This document shows positions 1 through 7,216 of a stretch of DNA of 36,072 nucleotides, in pieces. The notes beneath the pieces were generated by a model. That model made no database searches, was not told the origin of the DNA, and was given only the letters and a program-made list of their open reading frames with translations. The translations under genes and the position numbers were made by a program. Source of the stretch: Rhodocyclales bacterium RIFCSPLOWO2_02_FULL_63_24 (GTDB lineage Bacteria; Pseudomonadota; Gammaproteobacteria; Burkholderiales; Rhodocyclaceae); NCBI GenBank assembly GCA_001828935.1, contig MHZX01000001.1, positions 1 through 36,072 on the forward strand, in the 5' to 3' direction. Within the stretch, counting starts at the first letter, position 1; each line of letters starts with the position of its first letter.

Positions 1-561
1 TCCCTTGCGGTCGCAGCGGAACACGCTCTCGCCGTCGCGATAGAAATCGCACTGCCGGTCCAGCGCCTGCTTGAGGCGGGCGCGGGCGCGGTGGATGCGG
101 ATCTTCACGGTGGCCAGCGTGGCGCCGCAGATCTCGGCGATTTCGCGCGCGCTCTGGCCTTCGAGATCATGCAGCACCAGGGCGGCGCGGTAGTCCTCGG
201 GCAGGCTGTCGATGACCTGGCGGATACAGGCGTTCATCTCATCCACCACCCTTTGCTCCTCGGCCAGCGGGGCGGGATCGGCGACGTCGTCGGCCTCGTC
301 GATGGCAACGATGGCGGCCCGCTGCGCCGGGCTGCGGAAGTGGTCGGCGGCGACCCGGGTGGCGATGGCGAAGGCCCAGGTCTTGGGGCTGGAGCGGCCC
401 TCGAAGTCGGCCAGGCCGCGCGCCATGCGGATCAGGGTTTCCTGCAACAAGTCGTCGGCGCTGCCGACGTCGCCGGTATAGCGGCGCAGGTAGCGCAGCA
501 GCGCGGGCGACAGCTCGGCGGCGAGGGCGGCGAAATCCGGCGTGGTCGCGGCGGCATCCAT
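1..561 (-). CDS. ECF-family RNA polymerase sigma factor, 3' end outside window
   Basis: Sigma-70 family protein read from an ATG at 559-561 to the window edge (187 codons, no stop seen). The N-terminal part has the region 2 helices: a DDLLQET motif near residue 37, then KTWAFAIATRVAADHFR at about residues 63-79. The C-terminal part has a clear region 4 helix-turn-helix: LPEDYRAALVLHDLEG followed by SAREIAEICGATLATVKIRIHRAR. Such proteins direct RNA polymerase to a small stress or surface regulon. After region 4 the chain continues with CDFYRDGESVFRC and DRKG, so there is a short cysteine-containing tail; whether it binds metal or thiols is unknown. No anti-sigma gene is visible, but one may lie beyond position 1. 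The gene diverges from a CMD/AhpD-like gene across a 140-bp region that carries a large dyad. Confidence 0.93.
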   Translation of the reverse strand, partial: MDAAATTPDFAALAAELSPALLRYLRRYTGDVGSADDLLQETLIRMARGLADFEGRSSPKTWAFAIATRVAADHFRSPAQRAAIVAIDEADDVADPAPLAEEQRVVDEMNACIRQVIDSLPEDYRAALVLHDLEGQSAREIAEICGATLATVKIRIHRARARLKQALDRQCDFYRDGESVFRCDRKG

Positions 562-597
562 TCGTGGTCTCCGTTGGTGGCGGGTCGATTTTGCCGT

Positions 598-663
598 GGA
601 CGCAAACGGCGCGGAAAAGGATACAGGGAAGAACCTGTATCCCTGGTCCTCGCGTTTGCGTCC
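598..663. promoter_or_regulatory. Two-stage inverted repeat in divergent promoter region
   Basis: A perfect 11-bp outer repeat (GGACGCAAACG at 598-608 and its complement at 653-663) and a perfect 9-bp inner repeat (GGATACAGG at 619-627 and CCTGTATCC at 634-642) share exactly the same centre, 630.5. The two 10-nt stretches between inner and outer arms are not complementary. The element lies between the divergent starts at 561 (minus) and 702 (plus). It could be an operator pair for a dimeric regulator or a stem-loop in a leader RNA; the sequence alone does not decide. Confidence 0.75.
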
Positions 664-701
664 AAGCAACAGGCAATCCGCCTTTTCTCCTGGAGCACAC
701 C

Positions 702-992
702 ATGAACCTGCTGACCCCCCGCGAACTCGAACTGGTCGCCCTTGGCGCCGCCCTCGGCAGCAACTGCGCCTCGTGCGTGGAGCACCACGTCGGCGCCGCG
801 CGGCAGGCCGGCCTCGACGAGGCCCAGATCGGCGTCGCCCTCGCCGCCGCCGACCAGATCCGCCAGGTGCCGGCGCAAAAGGCGCTCGATGCCGCGCACC
901 GGGCGCTGGAGCGCGCCGCTCCGGCCGCCGGCGCCGCCGCCGAACCCTGCCCCTGCGCCGGCATCATGGCGACGGCCTGCGCCGAACGGTGA
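702..992 (+). CDS. Carboxymuconolactone decarboxylase/AhpD-like protein
   Basis: Small (96 aa) all-helical protein of the CMD/AhpD family. The signature is CASCVEHHVGAARQAG at about residues 23-38, a CxxC followed by histidines as in the AhpD thiol peroxidase-like active site. AhpD-like proteins act as thiol-disulfide or peroxide-handling enzymes; the true substrate here is unknown. The ATG at 702 has a GGAG at 692-695. The C-terminal 30 residues are alanine-rich and contain two more cysteines (CPCAG), which is unusual for the family. It is the first gene of a short plus-strand run with the DUF1127 gene (4-nt gap) and the MFS gene. Neighbouring an ECF sigma gene is common for CMD proteins and suggests a stress-response link (inference). 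Confidence 0.85.
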   Translation: MNLLTPRELELVALGAALGSNCASCVEHHVGAARQAGLDEAQIGVALAAADQIRQVPAQKALDAAHRALERAAPAAGAAAEPCPCAGIMATACAER

Positions 993-996
993 GGCG

Positions 997-1191
997 ATGA
1001 TGCGCTGCGCCCCCGTTGCGCGCCTCCTCTCGCGCCTCGCCGAACGTCTGGCCGCGAGGAAGCCCGATCGCCTCGACGCCGCCGCGCTCAAGGACATCGG
1101 CATCAGCCGCGCCGACCTGCCGGCGATCCGCGCCGGCGTGATCTTCGGCGACGCCAGCCGGCGTCCGCGCTGGGCGGAGCGGCAGCCATGA
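997..1191 (+). CDS. DUF1127-family small protein
   Basis: 64-residue basic protein with the DUF1127 pattern of LKDIGISRADLPAIRAG in its C-terminal half. DUF1127 proteins are short, arginine-rich, and in some proteobacteria have been linked to RNA-level regulation or phosphate and stress responses; a role here cannot be assigned. Two adjacent ATG codons (997 and 1000) could serve as start. It begins 4 nt after the CMD/AhpD-like stop, and its stop overlaps the MFS start (ATGA at 1188-1191), so the three genes look co-translated. Confidence 0.8.
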   Translation: MMRCAPVARLLSRLAERLAARKPDRLDAAALKDIGISRADLPAIRAGVIFGDASRRPRWAERQP

Positions 1192-2396
1192 GCGCGGCGC
1201 GCTGGCGCTCGCCCGACGCCGTGCTGCTCTGCGGCGGCGCCATCGTCATGCTGGCGCTGGGCATCCGCCACGGCTTCGGCATCTTCCTGCGGCCGATGAC
1301 CCTCGACCTGCAGATGAGCCGCGGCAGCTTCGCCTTCGCCATCGCCCTGCAGAACCTGGTCTGGGGCTTCGCCCAGCCGCTGGCCGGCATGATCGCCGAC
1401 CGCTACGGCGCCGGCCGCGTGCTGCTGGGCGGCGGCCTCTGCTATGCGTTCGGGCTGGCGCTGATGGCGCAGTCCACCACGCCTTGGGAGCTGATCCTGT
1501 CCGCCGGCGTGCTGATCGGGCTCGGCCTGGCCGGCACCTACATGATCGCGATCGGCGCCGTCGGCCGCGCCGTGGCGCCGGAAAAGCGCAGCCTGGCCCT
1601 CGGCGTCGTCGGCGCCATGGGTTCCTTCGGCCAGTTCGTCATGCTGCCTTTCGGCCAGGCGCTGATCTCCGGCATCGGCTGGTGGTGGGCGCTGCTGGTG
1701 CTCGCCGCCAATGCCTTGCTGATGCTGCCCCTGGCCCTGCCGCTGGCGGGCGTCGCGCCGCCGCCGGCGGAACGGCGCCAGAGCGTCGCCGCCGCGCTGG
1801 GCGAGGCCCTGCGCCATCGCGGCTTCCTGCTCGTGAGCCTGGGCTTCTTCGTCTGCGGCTTCCAGGTGGTGTTCATCGCCACCCATCTGCCGGCCTACCT
1901 GGCGGATCACGGCATGGCGGCCAACGCGGGCATGATCGCGCTGGCCCTGATCGGCCTGGCCAATATCGGCGGCGCCTGGCTGGCCGGCTATCTCGGCGGC
2001 CGCTACTCGAAGAAGACCTTGCTGGCGGGCCTCTACCTGGCGCGCGCGGCGCTGATCGCGGCCTTCGTCGCCCTGCCGGTGACGCCGGCCTCGGTCTATG
2101 TCTTCGCCTTTGCCCTCGGCCTGTTCTGGCTCGGCACCGTGCCGCTGACCGCCGGCCTGGTGGCGCAGATCTTCGGCGTCCAGTACCTGTCGATGCTGTT
2201 CGGCCTGGTCTATCTCGGCCACCAGATCGGCGCCTTCCTCGGCGGCTGGCTGGGCGGCTACGCCTACGATCTGACCGGCTCCTACCATCTGGTCTGGCTG
2301 CTCTCGATCGCCCTGAGCCTGGTCGCCGCCTGGGCCAATTTCGCCGCCGACGAAAGCGAGCTGGCGCGGCTGCGGCCGCTGCCGAGCGCCGCATGA
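1188..2396 (+). CDS. Major facilitator superfamily transporter
   Basis: 402-aa inner-membrane protein with about 12 hydrophobic segments in two halves separated by a cytoplasmic stretch near residues 190-210 (PPPAERRQSVAAALGEAL). The loop after the second helix has an MFS motif A-like GMIADRYGAGRVL. It is of the single-polypeptide secondary carrier type, often annotated near oxalate/formate or monocarboxylate carriers, but the substrate cannot be read from sequence. The ATG overlaps the stop of the DUF1127 gene by 4 nt (ATGA), indicating translational coupling. It ends 58 bp before the molybdate/sulfate transporter gene. Confidence 0.9.
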   Translation: MSAARWRSPDAVLLCGGAIVMLALGIRHGFGIFLRPMTLDLQMSRGSFAFAIALQNLVWGFAQPLAGMIADRYGAGRVLLGGGLCYAFGLALMAQSTTPWELILSAGVLIGLGLAGTYMIAIGAVGRAVAPEKRSLALGVVGAMGSFGQFVMLPFGQALISGIGWWWALLVLAANALLMLPLALPLAGVAPPPAERRQSVAAALGEALRHRGFLLVSLGFFVCGFQVVFIATHLPAYLADHGMAANAGMIALALIGLANIGGAWLAGYLGGRYSKKTLLAGLYLARAALIAAFVALPVTPASVYVFAFALGLFWLGTVPLTAGLVAQIFGVQYLSMLFGLVYLGHQIGAFLGGWLGGYAYDLTGSYHLVWLLSIALSLVAAWANFAADESELARLRPLPSAA

Positions 2397-2454
2397 GCGC
2401 CGGGCGCCGCCCAATCGATTTATCATAGCGGGCCGCGACCACCGGACGCAGCGC

Positions 2455-3594
2455 ATGACGACTCCCAGCAACCGCTTCGACCTGCCGGAACTGGCGGGCG
2501 CCTTCGGCGACCTGGGCACGCTGATCCCCTTCGTCGTCGCCTACATCTCGCTGCTCAAGATGGATGCCTCCGGCATTCTGCTGGCCTTCGGCGCCAGCCT
2601 GATCGGCGTCGGGCTGTTCTACAAGACGCCCTTTCCGGTGCAGCCGATGAAGGCGACCGGCGCCGCGGCCCTGACCCAGACGGCCGGCGCGGTGGTGCTG
2701 ACCCCGGCGATGGTGGCGGGCGCCGGCCTGGCGACCGCCTTGATCTGGATCGCCCTGGCGGCAACCGGGCTGGCCAAGCGCCTGGCGCAGTGGGTGCCCA
2801 AGCCGGCGTTGCTCGGCGTGGTCATGGGGCTGGGCTTCAGCTTCATGCTGGAGGGGCTGCGCATGATGGCGGCAAGCTGGGCGGTTTCCGCCGCCTTGCT
2901 CGTGGGCACGCTGGTCCTGCTGGCCCGCTCCCGGCTGCCGGCGATGCTGGTGCTGCTGGTCGTCGGCGCGGTGCTGGCGGTGATCCAGCAGCCAGCGCTG
3001 GCCGACGATCTGGCGTTGATCAAGCCGGCGCTGCGGCTACCCGCCTTCGCCTGGCCGTCCCTGTCTTGGCAGGACCTGTGGCTGGGCACGGTGCTGCTCG
3101 CGCTGCCGCAGTTGCCGCTGACCTTCGGCAATGCCCTGATCGCGATCACCGAGGAGAACAACCGCCTGTTCCCGGATCGCAAGGTCAGCGAACGCCGCGT
3201 CGCCTTTTCCACCGGGCTGCTCAACCTGTGCTCCAGCGCCATCGGCGGCATCCCGATGTGCCACGGAGCCGGCGGCATGGCCGGGCATGTGAAATTTGGC
3301 GCACGCACTGGCGGCGCGTCGATCATGCTCGGCGCGGTATTGCTCGTGCTCGCGCTGTTCTTCGCCGATTCCGTCGGCACCTTGTTTCGCCTGTTTCCGG
3401 CACCCGTCCTTGGAGTCATCCTGTTCCTCGCCGGCGCGGAGCTGGCGATCGGCAGCCGCGATCCCGGCGCCGAAAAGGCCGAGCGCTTCGTGGTCCTCGC
3501 CACTGCGGCGATCGGCATCCTGAACGTGGGCGTCGCGGTGATCTTCGGCCTCCTCGCCCATCACGCCTCGAAGCGGGGATGGCTGAAGATCTGA
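2455..3594 (+). CDS. MOT1-type molybdate/sulfate transporter
   Basis: 379-aa polytopic membrane protein. The N-terminal FDLPELAGAFGDLGTLIPF and the later PVQPMKATGA and GGIPMCHGAGGMAGH motifs are characteristic of the MOT1 branch related to SulP carriers, which lack the C-terminal STAS domain; none is seen here. MOT1 proteins import molybdate (or sulfate) across the cytoplasmic membrane. Molybdate supply would suit a nitrate-respiring cell, but that is inference. The ATG at 2455 follows a GACGCAGCGC leader with only a weak ribosome site. The last 16 nt overlap the start of the CHR-like gene. Confidence 0.88.
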   Translation: MTTPSNRFDLPELAGAFGDLGTLIPFVVAYISLLKMDASGILLAFGASLIGVGLFYKTPFPVQPMKATGAAALTQTAGAVVLTPAMVAGAGLATALIWIALAATGLAKRLAQWVPKPALLGVVMGLGFSFMLEGLRMMAASWAVSAALLVGTLVLLARSRLPAMLVLLVVGAVLAVIQQPALADDLALIKPALRLPAFAWPSLSWQDLWLGTVLLALPQLPLTFGNALIAITEENNRLFPDRKVSERRVAFSTGLLNLCSSAIGGIPMCHGAGGMAGHVKFGARTGGASIMLGAVLLVLALFFADSVGTLFRLFPAPVLGVILFLAGAELAIGSRDPGAEKAERFVVLATAAIGILNVGVAVIFGLLAHHASKRGWLKI

Positions 3595-4157
3595 CCGCGC
3601 GCGACGGCGCCGATACCGCCGCCGTGCTGCGTCCAGGCCTGCTCGACCTGTTCCGGGCGTTCTTCCAAGTCGGCCTGACCTCGTTCGGCATGGCAATCCT
3701 GCACAACCTGCGGACGACGGCGCTGCGCCTCGGCTTCGTCAGCGCAGCGGAGATCGAGGAAGACATTGCCCTGGTGCAGTTGTATCCCGGACCGATCATG
3801 GTGGACCTGGTGGCCTTCATCGGCTACCACGTCGCGGGTCTGGCCGGCGCACTGGCGGCGACCCTGGCGATCTTCGCTCCCAGCGTCGTCATGACCATGC
3901 TGTTCACCGAACTGTTCGTCCATGTCCGCCATCTGGCGCCGATACGCGCGGCCATTCGCGGTGTGATGGCGACCTTCGTCGGCATGTTGGTCTGGGTCGC
4001 GATCAGCCTCGGTCGCCCCCTTGCCGTGCAGCCTGCCGCCTGGCTGCTGGCCGCTGCCGCGGTGGCCGCGCTGCGCTTCCTGAAATGGGACACGCTGCGC
4101 CTGTTCGCGGCGGGCTTGCTACTGTGGGCCGCCGTGCTGCAAGCGGGGCTGGTCTAG
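3579..4157 (+). CDS. Half-size chromate transporter (CHR) family protein
   Basis: 192-aa membrane protein equal to one CHR domain. Family landmarks are FFQVGLTSFGMA near residue 27 (a degenerate FGG motif), ALVQLYPGP near residue 62, and a Gly/Ala-rich helix ending in FAPS. CHR proteins export chromate or move related oxyanions; short forms usually occur as adjacent pairs of opposite topology, but only one half is present. The start ATG (3579) lies inside the 3' end of the MOT1 gene, so the two are translationally coupled and may handle related oxyanions (inference). An alternative is a diverged homologue with another substrate. Confidence 0.8.
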   Translation: MAEDLTARDGADTAAVLRPGLLDLFRAFFQVGLTSFGMAILHNLRTTALRLGFVSAAEIEEDIALVQLYPGPIMVDLVAFIGYHVAGLAGALAATLAIFAPSVVMTMLFTELFVHVRHLAPIRAAIRGVMATFVGMLVWVAISLGRPLAVQPAAWLLAAAAVAALRFLKWDTLRLFAAGLLLWAAVLQAGLV

Positions 4158-4176
4158 AAGGGAATCAGCGCCGTAT

Positions 4177-4207
4177 CGCCAGCGCCGACTTTGCTCGGCG
4201 CCTGGCG
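4177..4207. terminator. Hairpin between convergent genes
   Basis: CGCCAGCGCCGA (4177-4188) pairs with TCGGCGCCTGGCG (4195-4207) with one bulged base, giving a GC-rich stem with a 6-nt loop. It sits between the convergent CHR-like gene (stop at 4157) and the oxidase-like gene (stop at 4227). No long T-run follows on either strand, so a bidirectional or Rho-assisted terminator is the best guess. The stem sequence resembles the terminal hairpin of the dispersed repeat at 7055-7072. Confidence 0.55.
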
Positions 4208-4226
4208 GGTGACACCGCTACCCTGG

Positions 4227-5561
4227 TCAGCGCCGCTGACGCGGCAGCATGAGCTTGAGGCAGACCAGGACGAACATGATGCCGCCGATCACGGCGATCA
4301 GGCCGCCGGCGCCCATCATGCCCATGCCGATTTTCTGCGGCAACGTGGTCAGCGCCTGCTCGGCGCCCGCCACCTTGCGCTGCACGCCGTAGCCGCCGGA
4401 CCAGGCCAGGCCGAGGATATGGATCAGCTGCCCGCCGCCATAGACGTAGGGCTGCCAGCGCGCCATTTTCCCCTCGACCTCGCCGAAGCCCAGCTGCGGC
4501 AACAGCACGTAGGCCAGGCCCATGAAGGCCAGCGTCACGCCCACGGTGGAACCGTGATAGTGCGCCGGGATCACCACGTTGACGCCCTGGATCATGTAGG
4601 CCAGCACGCCGCCCACGGCGAACAGCGAGAACGAGGCGACGAAGGCGGACTTGGCGGCATGGGCGCCGGTGTTGCGCGTCGCCCACAAACTGAGGAAGCC
4701 GACCAGGATCAGCGGCGCCATGTAGGGATGGCCCCAGATCATCAGCTTGGCGAACAGCTCCATATGCGGCAGAGAACCCGCCGGCACCGTGGTGTAAATC
4801 GCCGGCACCACCAGCAGCGGCAGCGCGGCGATCCAGAACATCGCCGAAAGTACGCGCGCCGATGCGACAGAAGGCTGGCCAAGATGCGCGGCGATCCACA
4901 GCCAGGCCACCACCATCAGCAGCGCGTGCTGGAATTGCAGGGTATGCCCGCCGCCCCAGAACAGCACCTCGAAATAAATCTTTTCCTCGATCCGCGGCAC
5001 CATCGCCCAGGACCAGACGAAGGCCGCCAGTGCCAGGAAGGCCGCCACCGCGCCGAGGAAGGCGCCGAGCTGCAGCGGCACGCCGAATGCCGGGCGCGGC
5101 CAGGTGGTGAGCAGCGCGCGCAACACGGCGAGGCCGAAACCCGCGCCGCAAATCCACAGCGAGGCGTAGAACGCCTCCTGCTGCAAGACCGGGATGTAGT
5201 TGTTGAGCACCGGCACGGCGCCCGGCAGGAAAGGCGAAACCGTCATCACCGCGGTGCCGACCGCCGCCAGCGCGAAGCCGGCCCAGCCCATCCAGGCCAG
5301 CCCGGCGCGCCCGGCCGCGCTCCAGATCACGGCGGCAAAGGCCATGAACCAGATCGCTACCGAAAGATCGACATGCACCACCAGCGCGGAGCGGAAGAAG
5401 TCCTTCAGCGGAAAGACGTCCTGGATGCCGGGCGTGCGCGACAGCACCAGCAGGATCGCCAGCAGGCCGGAGCCGATCAGCGCCATCAGGCCCAGCCACA
5501 ACCATGCCCTGGCAAGGGTTTTGGGCGCCCCCCCGGAGATTTCGACAGTATGCGAATTCAC
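4227..5561 (-). CDS. Heme-copper oxidase subunit I-like protein, atypical
   Basis: 444-aa membrane protein with about 12 hydrophobic helices and a heme-copper oxidase subunit I fold pattern. His63 (VVHVD, helix II) and the H334-Y-H336 pair (PAHYHG, helix X) match the three heme ligands. Helix VI reads FWGGGHTLQF, giving a first copper-site histidine at 206, but the residue at the usual HxxxY tyrosine is Phe210. Helix VII reads IWGHPYMAP, so the second histidine of the usual HH pair is Pro279. With these changes it is not a standard oxygen reductase; a nitric oxide reductase-like or other function is possible. No subunit II or cytochrome c gene is adjacent, but a SCO1/SenC gene diverges from it. 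Start is GTG at 5559-5561 with a weak leader. Confidence 0.82.
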   Translation of the reverse strand: MNSHTVEISGGAPKTLARAWLWLGLMALIGSGLLAILLVLSRTPGIQDVFPLKDFFRSALVVHVDLSVAIWFMAFAAVIWSAAGRAGLAWMGWAGFALAAVGTAVMTVSPFLPGAVPVLNNYIPVLQQEAFYASLWICGAGFGLAVLRALLTTWPRPAFGVPLQLGAFLGAVAAFLALAAFVWSWAMVPRIEEKIYFEVLFWGGGHTLQFQHALLMVVAWLWIAAHLGQPSVASARVLSAMFWIAALPLLVVPAIYTTVPAGSLPHMELFAKLMIWGHPYMAPLILVGFLSLWATRNTGAHAAKSAFVASFSLFAVGGVLAYMIQGVNVVIPAHYHGSTVGVTLAFMGLAYVLLPQLGFGEVEGKMARWQPYVYGGGQLIHILGLAWSGGYGVQRKVAGAEQALTTLPQKIGMGMMGAGGLIAVIGGIMFVLVCLKLMLPRQRR

Positions 5562-5656
5562 TATTGCCCCGCGAAAAATAAGGAAGTATACGGCAAGGCC
5601 CGAGGGTAAACCGGGTACACTGACTGCCGTTCCGACATTTCCCGATTGCGCTTGCC

Positions 5657-6238
5657 ATGAAGCTGCTTGCGACCCTGTTGCTCTGCGTTCCCCTGTTGCT
5701 GGCCGGCTGTTCCGAACCGCCGCGCTTCATCTCCACCGACCTTTCCGCAGTCGATTGGGGCAAGGATTTCAATCTCACCGACCACAACGGCCAGGCACGC
5801 CGCCTCGCCGATTTTCGCGGCAAGGTCGTAGTGCTGTTCTTCGGCTACACGCAATGCCCCGACGTCTGTCCCACCACGCTGTCGGGCCTGCGCGACACCA
5901 TGCAGCTGCTCGGCGAAGACGCCAAGCGCGTGCAGGTGCTGTTCATCACGGTGGACCCGGCGCGCGACACGCAGGCCCTGCTGGCGCAGTACGTCCCGGC
6001 CTTCCACCCCAGCTTCCTCGGCCTTTATGCCGATGAAAAGGGCATCGCGGCGCTGGCGAAGGACTTCAAGGTGTTCTACGCCAAGCAGCCGGGGTCGACC
6101 CCCGGCAGCTACGCCGTGGACCACTCCACCGGCAACTATGCCTACGATCCGCAAGGTCGCCTGCGCCTGTTGCTCAAGCATGGCGAAACGCCCGCCAACA
6201 TCGCCGCCGACCTGAAAATGCTGCTGGCCGGCAAATAG
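5657..6238 (+). CDS. SCO1/SenC-family copper chaperone, lipoprotein
   Basis: 193-aa protein with a lipoprotein signal (LLLAGC, cysteine at residue 18) and a thioredoxin-fold SCO domain. The copper site is complete: CPDVC at about residues 73-77 and the distant histidine in AVDHSTG near residue 155. SCO1/SenC proteins deliver copper to, or reduce thiols of, the CuA/CuB centres of respiratory oxidases in the periplasm. The gene diverges from the atypical oxidase subunit at 4227-5561, which is its likely client (inference). It is followed after 11 nt by a small periplasmic protein gene. No strong Shine-Dalgarno sequence precedes the ATG. Confidence 0.92.
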   Translation: MKLLATLLLCVPLLLAGCSEPPRFISTDLSAVDWGKDFNLTDHNGQARRLADFRGKVVVLFFGYTQCPDVCPTTLSGLRDTMQLLGEDAKRVQVLFITVDPARDTQALLAQYVPAFHPSFLGLYADEKGIAALAKDFKVFYAKQPGSTPGSYAVDHSTGNYAYDPQGRLRLLLKHGETPANIAADLKMLLAGK

Positions 6239-6249
6239 ATAGGAAACCC

Positions 6250-6687
6250 ATGAAACGACTCGCCCTCCTGCTCGTCTGCCTGGCGCTTCCCGTCGCCGCC
6301 GCGGAACCTGCCAAAGACGCGGCCAAACCGGCCATCAACCTCGACATCGGCACGCCGCCGGTGATTGTCGTCAAGCATTCCCTGGCGCAGCGCACCTCGC
6401 GCCTGGTACGCTTTTACGAGGCCGGCGAAATCGGCCTCGGAGACGACGGTCTGATCTACCTGCGCGACAATTCCAAGATGTCGCTGGCCAAACGCCAGAT
6501 CGCGGAGAAACTGATCGACCAGGAAAATCCCGAACGCAAGGCGCTGATCCAGGCCCTGGCGGACAGCAACGGCCGGCGCGACGCCGAACCGGAAGTGTGG
6601 GAACTGATGCGCGCGCGCTGGCACGCGCAGTGGAAATCCGGCTGGTGGCTGCGCGACGCCACGGGCAAGTGGAGCAAGAAGCCCTGA
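6250..6687 (+). CDS. Putative periplasmic DUF1318/YdbL-like protein
   Basis: 145-aa protein with a cleavable signal peptide (hydrophobic residues 4-16, then AAAEP). The C-terminal half, from GEIGLGDDGLIYLRD to LRDATGKWSKK, resembles the YdbL/DUF1318 family (residue run IAEKLIDQENPERKALIQAL and a final GxW-KK). The function of that family is unknown. AGGAAA lies 6-7 nt upstream of the ATG. The 11-nt gap to the SCO gene suggests co-transcription, hence possibly a role in the same copper or respiratory assembly step, but this is only context. The family call is tentative. Confidence 0.7.
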   Translation: MKRLALLLVCLALPVAAAEPAKDAAKPAINLDIGTPPVIVVKHSLAQRTSRLVRFYEAGEIGLGDDGLIYLRDNSKMSLAKRQIAEKLIDQENPERKALIQALADSNGRRDAEPEVWELMRARWHAQWKSGWWLRDATGKWSKKP

Positions 6688-7216
6688 ACCCGGCTTGGGC
6701 GAGGCGCCATCCTCGGCCACGGCTGACGGCCGTCGCGACGCCTTCTGGCGCCATCGGAATGACTCCAACTTTGCAGAGCCGCACATCCATGAATCGCACG
6801 GGAAGCGGTAGACGCTCGAAGCCTTGATCCTGGGCATATTCAGGAGGCGTCATGAGTCCGGCGCCAGTGCCGGAAAACTCACGCTCCGCGAATGGCAACC
6901 ATCGCCACCTGCGGCAAATCACCGCCATCCCGTCATCCGCTACGGCGAGGATCCGCAGCGGCGAGGAGAGCGCACTTTGCTCGACCGCCTTGCTGCGCAG
7001 GGGCTTGTTCAGAGCGTACTTTGCTCGACCGCCTTGTAGCGCAGGCGTCTCATCAGCGCCGACTCTCGGCGCCTTCGACAGATTCAGGCGCCCCACGCAA
7101 TGCGCAGAGCATCCTGCTCCGGCATCGCCTGAGGATTGCCGAGGATCGCATCGCGTTTTCGCCGGGGTAGTTTCGATCGGTCACCTGCCGTTCTCGATCG
7201 CGAGCAGCCTGCCCGG
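6688..7216. other. Non-coding interval between convergent genes
   Basis: About 530 bp between the YdbL-like gene and the 3' end of the GGDEF response regulator. No convincing gene is present: open frames here have no ribosome site and a repeat-derived composition. The right half holds copy 1 of a dispersed repeat (6924-7086). The left 235 bp show no recognisable element beyond small GC-rich inverted repeats. Confidence 0.6.
6924..7086. repeat. Dispersed intergenic repeat, copy 1
   Basis: About 163 bp nearly identical to 11511-11673 in the same orientation (offset 4587; I count roughly 8 mismatches and no gaps). It contains two 44-bp tandem units, recognised by ACTTTGCTCGACCGCCTTG at 6974 and 7018, and ends in a small perfect hairpin, GCGCCGA-CTC-TCGGCGC, at about 7056-7072. 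It lies in a non-coding gap, has no transposase and is a passive element. Confidence 0.85.

Noticed and set aside
432..2519. Very long open frame (about 695 codons) on the minus strand opposite the CMD, DUF1127 and MFS genes
   Set aside because: Composition is dominated by Gln, Ala, Arg and Gly with no domain or membrane pattern; it is the antisense shadow of GC-rich genes, as are similar long frames opposite most genes in the window.
4227..5561. Annotation as a cbb3-type cytochrome c oxidase
   Set aside because: No CcoO or CcoP genes are adjacent, one copper-site histidine is replaced by proline, and the length and helix motifs differ from CcoN.
6371..7096. Minus-strand frame over the dispersed repeat, repeated at 11282-11941, with an almost identical internal peptide
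   Set aside because: The shared peptide comes from the repeat DNA; flanking sequence is unrelated and there is no ribosome site, so these are spurious translations of a non-coding element.
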